Source of the DNA: an uncultured Prevotellaceae bacterium
GTDB lineage: Bacteria; Bacteroidota; Bacteroidia; Bacteroidales; Muribaculaceae
DNA length: 37,700 nucleotides
Assembly (NCBI GenBank): GCA_946186575.1
Contig: CAMHNO010000022.1
Coordinates: 1 to 37,700 of the forward strand
Reading direction: 5' to 3'
Shown here: piece by piece, positions 1-7,839 of the stretch
Layout of the letters: each line of letters starts with the position of its first letter
Numbering within the stretch: the first letter of the stretch is position 1
Notes under the pieces: generated by a model
The model's input: only the letters and a program-made list of their open reading frames with translations
What the model was told of the DNA's origin: nothing
Database searches by the model: none
Position numbers and translations under genes: made by a program

Positions 1-330
1 TCTTAGCTGCGGGTTTAGCTGCAGCAGTCTTCTTAGCTGCGGGTTTAGCTGCAGCGGTCTTCTTAGCTGCGGGTTTAGCTGCAGCAGTCTTCTTAGCTGC
101 GGGTTTAGCTGCAGCAGTCTTCTTAGCTGCAGGTTTAGCAGCAGTGGTCTTCTTAGCTTCGGGTTTAGCAGCAGCTGTCTTCTTAGCTGCAGGTTTAGCA
201 GCAGTGGTCTTCTTAGCTGCGGGTTTAGCTGCAGCAGTCTTCTTAGCTGCGGGTTTAGCTGCAGCTGTTTTCTTAGCTGCGGGTTTAGCGGCAGCAGTCT
301 TCTTGGCTGCGGGTTTAGCAGCAGTCTTCT
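1..330 (-). repeat. 30-bp coding minisatellite in the hemD 3' end
   Basis: Ten full 30-base units plus a partial one lie head to tail from base 1 to about 330, each coding for a ten-residue Lys-Ala-Pro unit (consensus KTAAAKPAAK) on the minus strand. Units differ mainly at synonymous or near-synonymous positions. The array continues beyond the window, so copy number is a minimum. The composition resembles the tails of histone H1 and the bacterial AlgP protein. Confidence 0.95.
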
Positions 331-1252
331 TGGCCGCGGTAGCCTTCTTAGCAGGAGCTTTCTTATCTTCGTCTTTGGGAGCTGGGTCCTGTGTCTTCTC
401 CTCTTTTGCCTCGGCCATAGCTTTTTCTTGCTTGGGTTCAGGAGTGTTTTCTTGTTGGGGCTCAGCAGCAGGCTCGGAGAATCGCTCTTGCACGATGCGC
501 TGCTCGTCGGGGTCGTCGAGATGCAGCTTGATGTACTGCTCCATGGCAGCCGCAATCGAGGGCGCCTTGGGGCTTGTGGTCAGGTCGAGGCGCAGCCCGT
601 TGTTCTTGAGCTCCTCGATGGTTTTGTTGCCCATAGCACCAATGGCAATGTTGCCTTGCTCGAAGTGTGGGAAGCTCTGCATGAGCGATTTCACGCCCGA
701 TGGAGTGAAGAGTATGATCATGTCGTAGTCGAAGTCCTCGTCGTTGCGGATGACGTTGCTCACGGTGCGGTACATGACCGCCTTAGTGAACTTGATGCTG
801 CCGTCCTCGGGGATGTGCAGTTTTTGGTCGTGGACGTCGCTGATGGGGTAGATGTAGGTTTCCTTGTTGTGCTTGGCAAGCAGTGGCAGCAGAGCCTCGG
901 CATGTCCTGTCTCGCTATAGAAAATCTTGCGCTTGCGGTAGATGATATACTTCTGGAGATAATGCGCGATGGTCTCGCTCACGCAGAAGTACTTCATGGT
1001 GTCGGGGACATTGAACCTGAGTTCCTTGCACAGGCGGAAGTAATGGTCGACTGCGGTGCGAGCGGTGAAAATGACTGCAGTGTGGTTGGTGATGGGAATT
1101 TTTGACTGTCGGAATTCTCTTGATGTCAACCCCTCAATCTTGATGAATGGCCTGAAAACCACTTCTACACCATACTTGCGTTCTAAATCGAAATACGGAG
1201 ATTTTTCAGATGATGGCTTCGGTTGCGAAACCAAGATTTTCTTAATCTTCAC
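1..1252 (-). CDS. hemD: HemD-like uroporphyrinogen-III synthase family protein with histone H1-like repeat tail (3' partial)
   Basis: The first ~245 residues match the Bacteroidales uroporphyrinogen-III synthase (HemD) family. They begin VKIKKILVSQPKP and include IFTARTAVDHYFRLCKEL and the late FTPSGVKSL segment typical of the two-lobed HemD fold. HemD closes the linear tetrapyrrole hydroxymethylbilane into uroporphyrinogen III; whether this copy acts in a complete heme or cobamide pathway cannot be seen here. A GTG at 1252 is the best start: the frame is closed by TAA 18 bases upstream and no ATG lies between. After the core come a Glu/Pro/Gln-rich linker and a tail of at least ten 10-residue repeats of the type KTAAAKPAAK, reaching the window edge, so the true C-terminus is missing. 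It follows a DUF4271 gene by 18 bases, the usual family arrangement. Family call is firm; enzymatic activity is inferred. Confidence 0.85.
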   Translation of the reverse strand, partial: MKIKKILVSQPKPSSEKSPYFDLERKYGVEVVFRPFIKIEGLTSREFRQSKIPITNHTAVIFTARTAVDHYFRLCKELRFNVPDTMKYFCVSETIAHYLQKYIIYRKRKIFYSETGHAEALLPLLAKHNKETYIYPISDVHDQKLHIPEDGSIKFTKAVMYRTVSNVIRNDEDFDYDMIILFTPSGVKSLMQSFPHFEQGNIAIGAMGNKTIEELKNNGLRLDLTTSPKAPSIAAAMEQYIKLHLDDPDEQRIVQERFSEPAAEPQQENTPEPKQEKAMAEAKEEKTQDPAPKDEDKKAPAKKATAAKKTAAKPAAKKTAAAKPAAKKTAAAKPAAKKTAAAKPAAKKTTAAKPAAKKTAAAKPEAKKTTAAKPAAKKTAAAKPAAKKTAAAKPAAKKTAAAKPAAKKTAAAKPAAK

Positions 1253-1270
1253 TTTTTCAATGTTTTTTAT

Positions 1271-2161
1271 TTATAATATGCTGCATACATAAACTGTACC
1301 GGCAAGAGCCAAGAGAGGGGGTACAATTTCGACGGCGCAAAGGTACAAAATAAAATAGATACTTGATGACAAATAATTGAAAAAAATTCTAAAACCCTTC
1401 CAAATAAAGATCACTCTTGCCAGAATGTATAGGATGATGGCGAGAGTAAGCATCAATTTAATGGTAGAGGGGAAAACCAGAGTAACTACCACTATTGGGA
1501 ACAACATCAGACCCAGTGTGGACTGTGAGGCGAGGAAGCCGCCCACCCATAGCTCGGTGAGCTTGTCGTCGCTGAAAGTGAAACCAAGCAGACGATAGAG
1601 GAAAAGCTGCAGGGTGATGAAGAGAGCTGCCGAGACAACGAGCACAAACACATGCAGAAACACCGAGCTCTGCAGCGCCAGCGTCAGTTGAGGGTTGTAC
1701 CACGAGAGTGCGTAGAACATGAGCAAGCCCTCCATGAGGCATGTGTTGATGATCAGTGCCACGATGATGCGCGTGTCGCTCACGGTGTGGTCGCTGTAGA
1801 GGTCGTCTTTCCCCTTGATTGAGAACATGTTGTGCATGAGGTTGGCAATGTAGACGTGTCCCAGGCGGTAGCTTGTAATCAGGAAGAGGCATGATAGCAG
1901 GAACATGATCATCGAGCCGGTGTCGTGCAGCGGCGAGCTATTGTGCCCTCGTGCATTGCCCTGATTGGGCACCTCTATCACTTGCATCTGATTGATGTGC
2001 TGGAATGTGGTGTCGTTGCCTCCTTGCTTGGGAAAACCGCTTAGGTATTGAGCCCGGTGTGCTTTTGGGGCCACTACCGAGTCGTGCTTGACTGTGGTGT
2101 CGCCCAGTGCAGCTACGGTGGTGGGTGAGGGGGCGCTATGTTGTGTAGTGTCGGTAGGCAT
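1271..2161 (-). CDS. DUF4271 integral membrane protein
   Basis: A 296-residue protein with a Thr/Ser/Pro-rich hydrophilic N-terminal ~90 residues followed by about six hydrophobic helices (for example around IMFLLSCLFLITSYRLGHV and ILYILARVIFIWKGF). The order and position directly upstream of the HemD-like gene match the DUF4271 family of Bacteroidetes, whose biochemical role is unknown. The final ~30 residues include a hydrophobic helix rich in Leu and Ala. It starts 26 bases downstream of the LOG-family gene, so it probably belongs to the obgE-LOG-DUF4271-hemD transcription unit. A TACCTTTG box lies inside its 3' end and could drive hemD separately. A function in tetrapyrrole metabolism is only suggested by synteny. 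Confidence 0.8.
   Translation of the reverse strand: MPTDTTQHSAPSPTTVAALGDTTVKHDSVVAPKAHRAQYLSGFPKQGGNDTTFQHINQMQVIEVPNQGNARGHNSSPLHDTGSMIMFLLSCLFLITSYRLGHVYIANLMHNMFSIKGKDDLYSDHTVSDTRIIVALIINTCLMEGLLMFYALSWYNPQLTLALQSSVFLHVFVLVVSAALFITLQLFLYRLLGFTFSDDKLTELWVGGFLASQSTLGLMLFPIVVVTLVFPSTIKLMLTLAIILYILARVIFIWKGFRIFFNYLSSSIYFILYLCAVEIVPPLLALAGTVYVCSIL
1338..1345 (-). promoter_or_regulatory. Candidate Bacteroidetes -7 box inside DUF4271 gene, ahead of hemD
   Basis: The minus strand reads TACCTTTG here, an exact fit to the TAnnTTTG -7 element, about 85 bases upstream of the hemD GTG. The nearest upstream TTTG is 24 bases away, longer than the usual ~19-21, so the match is partial. It may be coincidental because it lies within coding sequence. 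Confidence 0.3.
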
Positions 2162-2187
2162 TCTTTATTGTGATGTGCTTGAGAGTT

Positions 2188-2772
2188 TCAGTATTTTGAT
2201 TCGGCGGGTGTGATTGTTTGCGAAAGTTCTTGGTCAATAATCTCAATGGCTTGAGCTGGCGACTGCGCCACGCGCCACAAGCGGTGGTGGCTTGCCTTCA
2301 TGAAGCCGTGGTCTATGGCTTGCTTGAGCATGAGCACCAGGTGGTCGTAGTAGCCTAAGGTGTTGAGTAGCACAATGGGCTTGGCTGCGATGTTGAGCTG
2401 GCGCCAGGTGATGGCCTCGAGCAGCTCCTCCATGGTGCCGCAGCCGCCCGGCAATGCTATCACTGCCTGCGACATGGATGCCAGTGTGCTCTTGCGCTCG
2501 TGCATGGTGGGTGTGGCAATGATGCGCGTGAGGCGGTCGTATTGCCATCCGTTGTCGATCATGAACTGCGGAATCACGCCAATGGCTTCGCCACCGGCAT
2601 CGAGCGCTCCGTCGCTCACGGCGCGCATCAAGCCTTCGCTTCCGGCACCATTTAGGCATCGCCAGCCGCGCCTTGCCATGAGTGTGCCCAGCTCGCGTGC
2701 TGCCTCGATGTAGCTCTCGTCGAGGTCGCGGCTCGAAGCGCCAAACACGCAGATGCTAATCTTTTCAACCAT
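2188..2772 (-). CDS. LOG-family Rossmann protein (cytokinin riboside 5'-monophosphate phosphoribohydrolase type)
   Basis: A 194-residue protein matching the LOG/TIGR00730 family, which removes ribose 5'-phosphate from nucleotide monophosphates. The Rossmann N-terminus (ISICVFGASSRDL), the NGAGSEGLM turn near residue 42 and the hallmark PGGCGTMEE motif near residue 110 are all present, with WRQLN after it. The ATG at 2772 is chosen because it gives the family N-terminus. The same frame stays open upstream through a 9-bp repeat array and into obgE, but the only ATGs there are internal to obgE in another frame. It lies 103 bases downstream of obgE, a gap filled by that array, and 26 bases upstream of the DUF4271 gene. 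The physiological substrate in Bacteroidales is not established. Confidence 0.9.
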   Translation of the reverse strand: MVEKISICVFGASSRDLDESYIEAARELGTLMARRGWRCLNGAGSEGLMRAVSDGALDAGGEAIGVIPQFMIDNGWQYDRLTRIIATPTMHERKSTLASMSQAVIALPGGCGTMEELLEAITWRQLNIAAKPIVLLNTLGYYDHLVLMLKQAIDHGFMKASHHRLWRVAQSPAQAIEIIDQELSQTITPAESKY

Positions 2773-2785
2773 TAGATGCAGTTTT

Positions 2786-2884
2786 TTATAGTTCTTATAG
2801 TTCTTATAGTTCTTATAGTTCTTATAGTTCTTATAGTTCCTATAGTTCTTATAGTTCCTATATTTCTTATAGTTCCTATTGTTC
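2786..2884. repeat. 9-bp tandem repeat array (TTATAGTTC)n between obgE and LOG gene
   Basis: Eleven consecutive 9-base units of consensus TTATAGTTC (plus strand) run from 2786 to 2884. Units 7, 9 and 11 start with C, and units 9 and 11 carry one further change. The last unit overlaps the TAG stop of obgE (2876-2878). The array fills nearly all of the obgE-LOG spacer, so it lies in the transcribed region of the presumed operon. Confidence 0.95.
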
Positions 2885-4096
2885 TTCGTCGTTGATGATT
2901 TGGAAATTGCGGTCGGGGTCGTCATATTTCTCGGCCCAGTATTCATCGTCCCACTCACGCTCGTCCACCACCATCTTGCCGCCAGCATCGGGCATGTCGT
3001 CATAGTCGGGATCCTGTGCAGCAAAAATGAAATCGTCCTCCTCCTGCACACGGTGTTGAGAGTCGAGGTCGTGCAGCGCCACGGTGTCGGGGATGCGGTT
3101 GTGCTCGTCGTTAATGGTGCGCCACAGCAAGTCTTTGAGCTCGGTAAGGCCCTGCTGTGCCACGCTCGAAATAAAGACCACCGGCACATCACTGGGCAGG
3201 CCCTCGCGCAGCATCTCCTTGAGTTCCTCGTCGATGAGGTCACACTTGGTCACTGCCAGCACTCGTGGTTTCTCTACGAGGTCGGGATTGAAGGTGGCAA
3301 GCTCATTGCTCAGAATCTCATACTCACGCTTGATATCATCGGCGTCGCTCGGAATCATGAAGAGCAACACTGCATTGCGCTCAATGTGCCGCAAGAAGCG
3401 CAGTCCCAGACCCTTGCCCTCACTTGCGCCCTCGATGATACCAGGGATGTCGGCCATAACAAACGACTGTTGTCCACGATAGGTGACGATACCCAAGTTG
3501 GGCTCGAGTGTGGTGAAGGGATAGTTGGCAATCTTAGGCTTGGCTGCACTAATTACCGAGAGCAGTGTGGACTTGCCGGCATTGGGGAAGCCCACGAGGC
3601 CCACATCGGCCAGCAACTTGAGCTCCAGGATAATCGACTTCTCCACACCGTCCTCGCCTGGTTGCGCAAAGCGGGGAGTTTGGCGAGTAGCACTCTTGAA
3701 GTGAACGTTGCCCAGGCCACCGCGGCCACCTTTCAGAAGACGCACAACTTGGTCGTGCTCGGTCACGTCGCACAGGAATTTGCCCGTCTCGGCATCATAG
3801 ACCGCCGTGCCACAAGGCACCTCGATGGTGCGGTCTTCACCCTTTTTGCCTGTGCACTGGTTCTCGCTGCCTGGTGCTCCATCGGTGGCAAAGATGTGGC
3901 GTTGATATTTCAGGTGAATCAGTGTCCACAGGTTGCGGTTGCCCTTTAGGAAGATGTGACCGCCGCGACCGCCGTCGCCACCGTCGGGGCCTCCTTTAGG
4001 GATGTACTTGGCGCGGTGCAGGTGCTTCGACCCTGCGCCACCGTGCCCACTGCGGCACAATATCTTTACATAGTCAATGAAGTTGCTCTCGGCCAT
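2876..4096 (-). CDS. obgE: Obg/CgtA GTPase
   Basis: A 406-residue Obg GTPase, which binds the large ribosomal subunit and acts in its late assembly and in stress signalling. The glycine-rich Obg fold occupies residues 1-158 ([12 protein letters not shown] and GGRGGLGN are visible). The G domain has G1 GFPNAGKST at 169-177, switch YPFTT near 192, G3 DIPG at 216, G4 TKCD at 283 and G5 SSVA near 310. Instead of an OCT domain the last ~55 residues are strongly acidic (many Asp, Glu and aromatic residues), as is common in Bacteroidetes members. The start matches the family ([12 protein letters not shown]). It is the first gene of the left minus-strand block and has a TACCTTTG box upstream. Confidence 0.97.
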   Translation of the reverse strand: MAESNFIDYVKILCRSGHGGAGSKHLHRAKYIPKGGPDGGDGGRGGHIFLKGNRNLWTLIHLKYQRHIFATDGAPGSENQCTGKKGEDRTIEVPCGTAVYDAETGKFLCDVTEHDQVVRLLKGGRGGLGNVHFKSATRQTPRFAQPGEDGVEKSIILELKLLADVGLVGFPNAGKSTLLSVISAAKPKIANYPFTTLEPNLGIVTYRGQQSFVMADIPGIIEGASEGKGLGLRFLRHIERNAVLLFMIPSDADDIKREYEILSNELATFNPDLVEKPRVLAVTKCDLIDEELKEMLREGLPSDVPVVFISSVAQQGLTELKDLLWRTINDEHNRIPDTVALHDLDSQHRVQEEDDFIFAAQDPDYDDMPDAGGKMVVDEREWDDEYWAEKYDDPDRNFQIINDEEQ

Positions 4097-4112
4097 TTTG
4101 ATTTGTAAGTTT

Positions 4113-4219
4113 GTGAGTTATGAATTGAGTGTTGAGAGTTTCAGCCTGCAAAGGTACAAAATAGTTTTGAGTTTTGAGTTATGAATTAAGAGTTAAGAGT
4201 TTTTGAGTTTTGAGTTTTT
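4113..4219. repeat. Degenerate GAGTT-rich short repeat upstream of obgE
   Basis: The gap upstream of obgE contains many imperfect 6-7 base units of the type GAGTTnn (gagttat, gagtttt, gagttaa). They lie on both sides of the -7 box. It looks like a low-complexity intergenic repeat; no protein is encoded. Confidence 0.6.
4149..4156 (-). promoter_or_regulatory. Candidate Bacteroidetes promoter -7 box for obgE
   Basis: TACCTTTG on the minus strand, 53 bases upstream of the obgE ATG, fits the TAnnTTTG -7 element. No TTG sits at the expected -33 spacing. The 42 bases from 4146 to 4187 that contain it recur almost unchanged upstream of the GYF-2/CD225 gene (8963-9004), with the box in the same register. 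Confidence 0.5.
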
Positions 4220-4326
4220 TAGTGGTGAGGCTTGATTTGTGTCAAGATTTCACACACTAAAGGGTGAAAATCACTCTTGAGTGCAACATTTTGCCCCACA
4301 TGTTACGTCAATAGTGTGCAAGTGGC

Positions 4327-4341
4327 CCACAATGATTGTGG
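4327..4341. promoter_or_regulatory. Perfect 15-bp palindrome upstream of outer-membrane receptor
   Basis: CCACAATGATTGTGG is a perfect 7-bp inverted repeat around a single central base, centred 50 bases upstream of the chosen start of the barrel gene. Size and placement suit a dimeric repressor or activator site. No TAnnTTTG box is seen nearby, so the promoter itself is unknown. Confidence 0.4.
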
Positions 4342-4383
4342 CTCCAAGATTTTATTCGATGTAAATTATTAACGTTACAAAAT

Positions 4384-6711
4384 ATGATTCTTAGAATGAA
4401 ACGAATTGCACTCCTTATGGCTTGCCTGATTGAGACAATAAGCATGATGGCAGGCGATTTCACCGGCATTGTGACCGACGAGAACAATCAACCTTTCCCC
4501 TATGCCAACGTGGTACTGCTTAACCCCGCCGACAGTGCGTTTATTGCCGGCACCACAACCGGCGAAGACGGCTCTTTCGCACTGCCCAGCGGCATGAGTA
4601 GTCTTATTGTGAAGCTTAGCTACATTGGATATGAGACCAAATATATCAATGCCACTAACGGCATCGCCATTGGTACCGTGCAGCTCGTGCCCGAGGCCAC
4701 GATGCTGGGCGAGGTGGTAGTGAAAGCCTCGCGCCCCGTCTTCAAACTCACCACCGAGGGCCTCAAAACCGACGTCGGCGGAACTCTGCTGAGTCGTGTG
4801 GGCACGGCTAATGATGTATTGCAGAACCTGCCTGGAGTTCAGAAGAAAGCCGATGGCATCGAGGTATTCGGTAAGGGAACACCAGTCATTTATATCAACG
4901 GCCGCGAGATGCGCAACAAGAGCGAGCTCGACCAGCTCAAGAGCGACGACATCGAGAGCGTGGAGCTTATCACCAATCCCGGAGCAAAATACAAGGCCGA
5001 TGTGGAGAGCGTGATCCTCATCAAGACCAAGCGTCCGCAAGGCGAAGGCTTCTCGTTTGATGCCGAGGCCAACTACTATCAGGGCACAAACGTTGATATA
5101 GCAACGGGCATCAACTGGAACTACCGCAAGGGCGGAGTGGACGTGTTTGGCGCCGTGTGGTACAACGACGACCGCTGGGAACAAAAAGACAAAATAATTT
5201 TTGACGTTCAAGCCGACACCACTTGGCTCCTCGACCAGCATCTCAAGGACAAGAGCCACAGCCAGTCGCTCTACAGCTCGGTGGGCGTGAACTATGTGTT
5301 AGGCGACAACCACTCGATGGGCGTGCGCTACGATACCAAGTGGTACTTCAAGAACCACGACACGGGCACAATGATAGCCGACGTGATGGCCGACGGCCAA
5401 TTCTACGACCACGTTGAAAACACTGCCGATTATCACTCAACCTACAACATGCCTCACACCCTCAATGCCTACTACAACGGCCGGGTGGGCAAGCTGGGTA
5501 TTGATGTGAACCTCGACTACATGTTCAGCAAGAGCCGCAAGCACCAGTTCAACGACGAGGTGAGCCAAGAGCGCGACAGCCGCATCGTCACCGCGCATAG
5601 CATGGCACGTAGCCAGCTGCTGGCCGGCAAACTCGTGCTCTCATGGCCAGTGCTGGGTGGCAACCTGCAAGCAGGCACTGAGCTGAGCAATACCCGCCGC
5701 AACGACGAGTACCTTAACCCAGAGCAAGTGGTACCCTCGTCGGTAACCGAACAGCGCGAGAACAACTATGCTTTCTTTGTTGAGTACAGCCGCCCGTTGC
5801 CCTTTGGCTCGGTGCGCCTGGGCCTGCGCAACGAGAATGTGAGCAATGACTACTACAGCATGGGCGAGCGCATTGCCGAGCAGAGCCGCACCTATCACCA
5901 CCTGTTCCCCACAGTGGGCTTGCAGGCACGTGCCGGCGCAGTGCAACTCATGCTCAACTACAGCATGAAGATTCAGCGCCCCTACTACTGGCAGCTCACC
6001 AGCAACGTGTCCTATGGCAACCGCTTCACCTGGGAGAGCGGCAATCCCACCCTCAAGCCATCAATCAACAATCAGGTAGGACTCATGGTGATGTGGCGAT
6101 GGATGAGCTTCATGGCCGAATACAAGCACGTGAGCGACCACATCATCAACGTGGCGCATGAGGTGCCCGGCAGCGAGGCCACAACTCTTCTCACCCGTGA
6201 GAACCTCGACCACAGCCACAAGATGCGCTTGATGTTAAACTTCAACCCCAAGTTTGGCATCTACGAGCCACAACTCTCGCTGGGCATGATCAAGGACTGG
6301 ACCAAGATTCCCACACCAGTTGGCTTTATCAGCCCCAAGAGCCCTATTTTCGTGATACAGTTTAACAATAACATCAAGATACTGCCCACACTCACAGCGA
6401 ATGCCAACCTCGATATCACCACCAAGGGCGACATGGAGAACGTGTCGCTCACCCGAGCCGTTTGTAACCTCAACTTGAGCCTGACCAAGACATTTCTCAA
6501 CGACCGCCTGAGTGTGAAGATTGCCGGTCGCAATCTGCTCGACGCGCAGGAGAGCGTGGTGCTGCGTTATGGCTTGCGCAACATGAGCCAGGCGCAGCAC
6601 CGCGACTCGCGCGAGGTGCAAGTTACAGTGCGCTACAAGTTCAATGCCGCCTCCAGCAAGTGGCGTGGCAGCGGAGCCGGCAGCGACGAGAAATCCCGCC
6701 TGAGCCAGTAA
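4384..6711 (+). CDS. Outer-membrane beta-barrel receptor (TonB-dependent receptor-like, OMP_b-brl_3 type)
   Basis: A 775-residue outer-membrane protein. After a signal peptide (to about residue 25) comes a carboxypeptidase-regulatory-like beta-sandwich (GDFTGIVTDENNQPFPYANV, residues ~25-105). A plug-like domain follows (~110-220), with LQNLPGVQKKADGIEVFG and VIYINGREM, and then a long beta-barrel ending in an alternating strand (VQVTVRYKF) and a Ser/Gly/Lys-rich tail. This order fits the OMP_b-brl_3 (PF14905) family of Bacteroidetes, which lacks a SusD partner; none is seen here. ATG 4384 is preferred because of the A-rich bases before it, but ATG 4396 (MKRIALLMACL) gives an equally good signal peptide. 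The transported substrate is unknown. The gene stands alone, divergent from obgE. Confidence 0.85.
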   Translation: MILRMKRIALLMACLIETISMMAGDFTGIVTDENNQPFPYANVVLLNPADSAFIAGTTTGEDGSFALPSGMSSLIVKLSYIGYETKYINATNGIAIGTVQLVPEATMLGEVVVKASRPVFKLTTEGLKTDVGGTLLSRVGTANDVLQNLPGVQKKADGIEVFGKGTPVIYINGREMRNKSELDQLKSDDIESVELITNPGAKYKADVESVILIKTKRPQGEGFSFDAEANYYQGTNVDIATGINWNYRKGGVDVFGAVWYNDDRWEQKDKIIFDVQADTTWLLDQHLKDKSHSQSLYSSVGVNYVLGDNHSMGVRYDTKWYFKNHDTGTMIADVMADGQFYDHVENTADYHSTYNMPHTLNAYYNGRVGKLGIDVNLDYMFSKSRKHQFNDEVSQERDSRIVTAHSMARSQLLAGKLVLSWPVLGGNLQAGTELSNTRRNDEYLNPEQVVPSSVTEQRENNYAFFVEYSRPLPFGSVRLGLRNENVSNDYYSMGERIAEQSRTYHHLFPTVGLQARAGAVQLMLNYSMKIQRPYYWQLTSNVSYGNRFTWESGNPTLKPSINNQVGLMVMWRWMSFMAEYKHVSDHIINVAHEVPGSEATTLLTRENLDHSHKMRLMLNFNPKFGIYEPQLSLGMIKDWTKIPTPVGFISPKSPIFVIQFNNNIKILPTLTANANLDITTKGDMENVSLTRAVCNLNLSLTKTFLNDRLSVKIAGRNLLDAQESVVLRYGLRNMSQAQHRDSREVQVTVRYKFNAASSKWRGSGAGSDEKSRLSQ

Positions 6712-7077
6712 ATATCTAAATAACGTTAGTTCGATGAATTTATCGTTTGAAAAATGCGATTTAGCGAGACAAAGTTTTAGCTTGCTAAAAACCTTGCGAG
6801 CGTGAGCATTTTATCCAAAATCAGTGCGTTAGCTGCTCCCCCTCTAAGTTAGAGGGGGATGCAGGGGGAGTGTGCCCCCCTTGACAGTAATCACACTCCT
6901 CAGGGTCGCACTCCCTCTCCTCCGCCCTAAAGGGCACCTCCTCTCAGGCAGAGGAGGAGTACAGCTCCTCTATCTTAGAGGAGCAGCCTGAGACACAGAT
7001 TGTTCAAAACCTTGCGAGTGAGAGCCTTTTTATATAAAATATCTGTTTGGTAATCAGTTATTCCTCTAATAGTCGCT
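6712..7077. repeat. Hairpin-rich intergenic repeat island
   Basis: This 366-base gap encodes no convincing protein but is packed with inverted repeats. These are a 7-bp stem with a 2-base loop at 6775-6790, a perfect 11-bp stem with a 1-base loop at 6837-6859, an 8-bp stem at 6937-6957 and a 9-bp stem with a 3-base loop at 6964-6984. Two imperfect ~35-base direct repeats starting AAAACCTTGCGAG flank the last three, at 6787-6821 and 7006-7040. The first hairpin could end transcription of the receptor gene. The whole resembles a small non-coding repeat (REP- or MITE-like), but no transposase-type ends are proven. Confidence 0.65.
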
Positions 7078-7088
7078 TCAGTGCGACT
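7071..7088 (-). terminator. Weak hairpin at the end of the glycosyltransferase gene
   Basis: AGTCGC and GCGACT form a 6-bp stem with a 6-base loop that overlaps the stop codon of the glycosyltransferase gene. There is no clear T-run after it on the minus strand, so it is only a possible terminator. Confidence 0.25.
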
Positions 7089-7815
7089 TGAGTTTGCGCA
7101 TTAGATGGCGGCAGGCAAAGCGCACGTGGCGCAGGGTGGTGGGCAAGGTGCCGTAGTAGTGGCACATGATGCGGTAGCGCTCCTTGAGCGAAGTGTTGTG
7201 ATACTTGCTCGTTAGGCCGTCGGTCAGGAAGCTGATGATGGGGTTGGGGCCCACATAGGCGCAGCGGTGGCTCTTGCGCAGCACCCTGATGCACCAGTCG
7301 TAGTCGGCGCTATAGCGGAAGCTCAGGTCGTAGTGCGGACAAATCTCGCGCTTGGCCACAAATGCCTGGTGGCATACCAGCATGCCGTCGCTGAAGCTCT
7401 TCCAGTCGAGAACCTCGGGGGCTGTGAGATGGCGCATGCCCACCACTTGGCGTGAGGCATCGACAAGCTGGGTCTGCCCGTAAATCACGTCGGGGTCGTC
7501 TTGAGCCTTGAGGGCGATGTGGGCCAGAGTCTCGGCGCTGGCAAAGGCGTCGCCGGCGTTGAGGAATATCAGGTACTTGCCCTGTGCACGGTCGATGGCC
7601 TTGTTCATGGCGTCGTAGAGGCCCTTGTCGGGCTCGCTCCACACGGTGGTAGTTGCAATGCCAGCGTTGTCCACGAGCTGGAGGGTGGAGTCGGTCGAGG
7701 CACCGTCTATTACAAGATATTCAAAGTCGCGGCACGTCTGCTCCTTCACGCTCTCGAGTGTGGGCGGCAGCACGGCGGCGGCATTGTAGGTGACTGTGAT
7801 AATTGAGAATAGCAT
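7078..7815 (-). CDS. Family 2 glycosyltransferase
   Basis: A 245-residue cytoplasmic GT-A glycosyltransferase of the WcaA/GT2 type, expected to move a sugar from a nucleotide donor to a surface glycan. It begins with the typical MLFSIITVTYNAA strand. It has VIDGASTDST near residue 38, the SEPDKGLYDAMNKAI segment characteristic of this subgroup at ~60-74, and a NAGD metal-binding-like motif near 86 in place of a classical DxD. There are no membrane helices. It starts 24 bases after the DUF2752 gene, so it is the third gene of a GYF/CD225-DUF2752-GT2 unit. No other polysaccharide genes surround it. Donor and acceptor cannot be told from sequence. Confidence 0.88.
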   Translation of the reverse strand: MLFSIITVTYNAAAVLPPTLESVKEQTCRDFEYLVIDGASTDSTLQLVDNAGIATTTVWSEPDKGLYDAMNKAIDRAQGKYLIFLNAGDAFASAETLAHIALKAQDDPDVIYGQTQLVDASRQVVGMRHLTAPEVLDWKSFSDGMLVCHQAFVAKREICPHYDLSFRYSADYDWCIRVLRKSHRCAYVGPNPIISFLTDGLTSKYHNTSLKERYRIMCHYYGTLPTTLRHVRFACRHLMRKLKSH

Positions 7816-7839
7816 AGCGATGTGTTTAGCTTGATTTTT

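Noticed and set aside
1-330. CRISPR-like regular array
   Set aside because: Units are contiguous without unique spacers and translate in frame as a Lys/Ala/Pro repeat, so it is a coding minisatellite.
428-1105. Plus-strand open frame opposite the hemD core
   Set aside because: Antisense shadow of the HemD-like coding sequence, without start context or similarity.
2188-3243. A 351-codon minus-strand frame that reads through the nonamer array into the LOG gene
   Set aside because: Its upstream half lies within obgE in another frame and gives no known domain. The LOG family start is the internal ATG at 2772.
2879-3949. Long plus-strand open frame opposite obgE
   Set aside because: It mirrors the obgE codon pattern, has no recognisable domain and no promoter. 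The GTPase motifs on the other strand are decisive.
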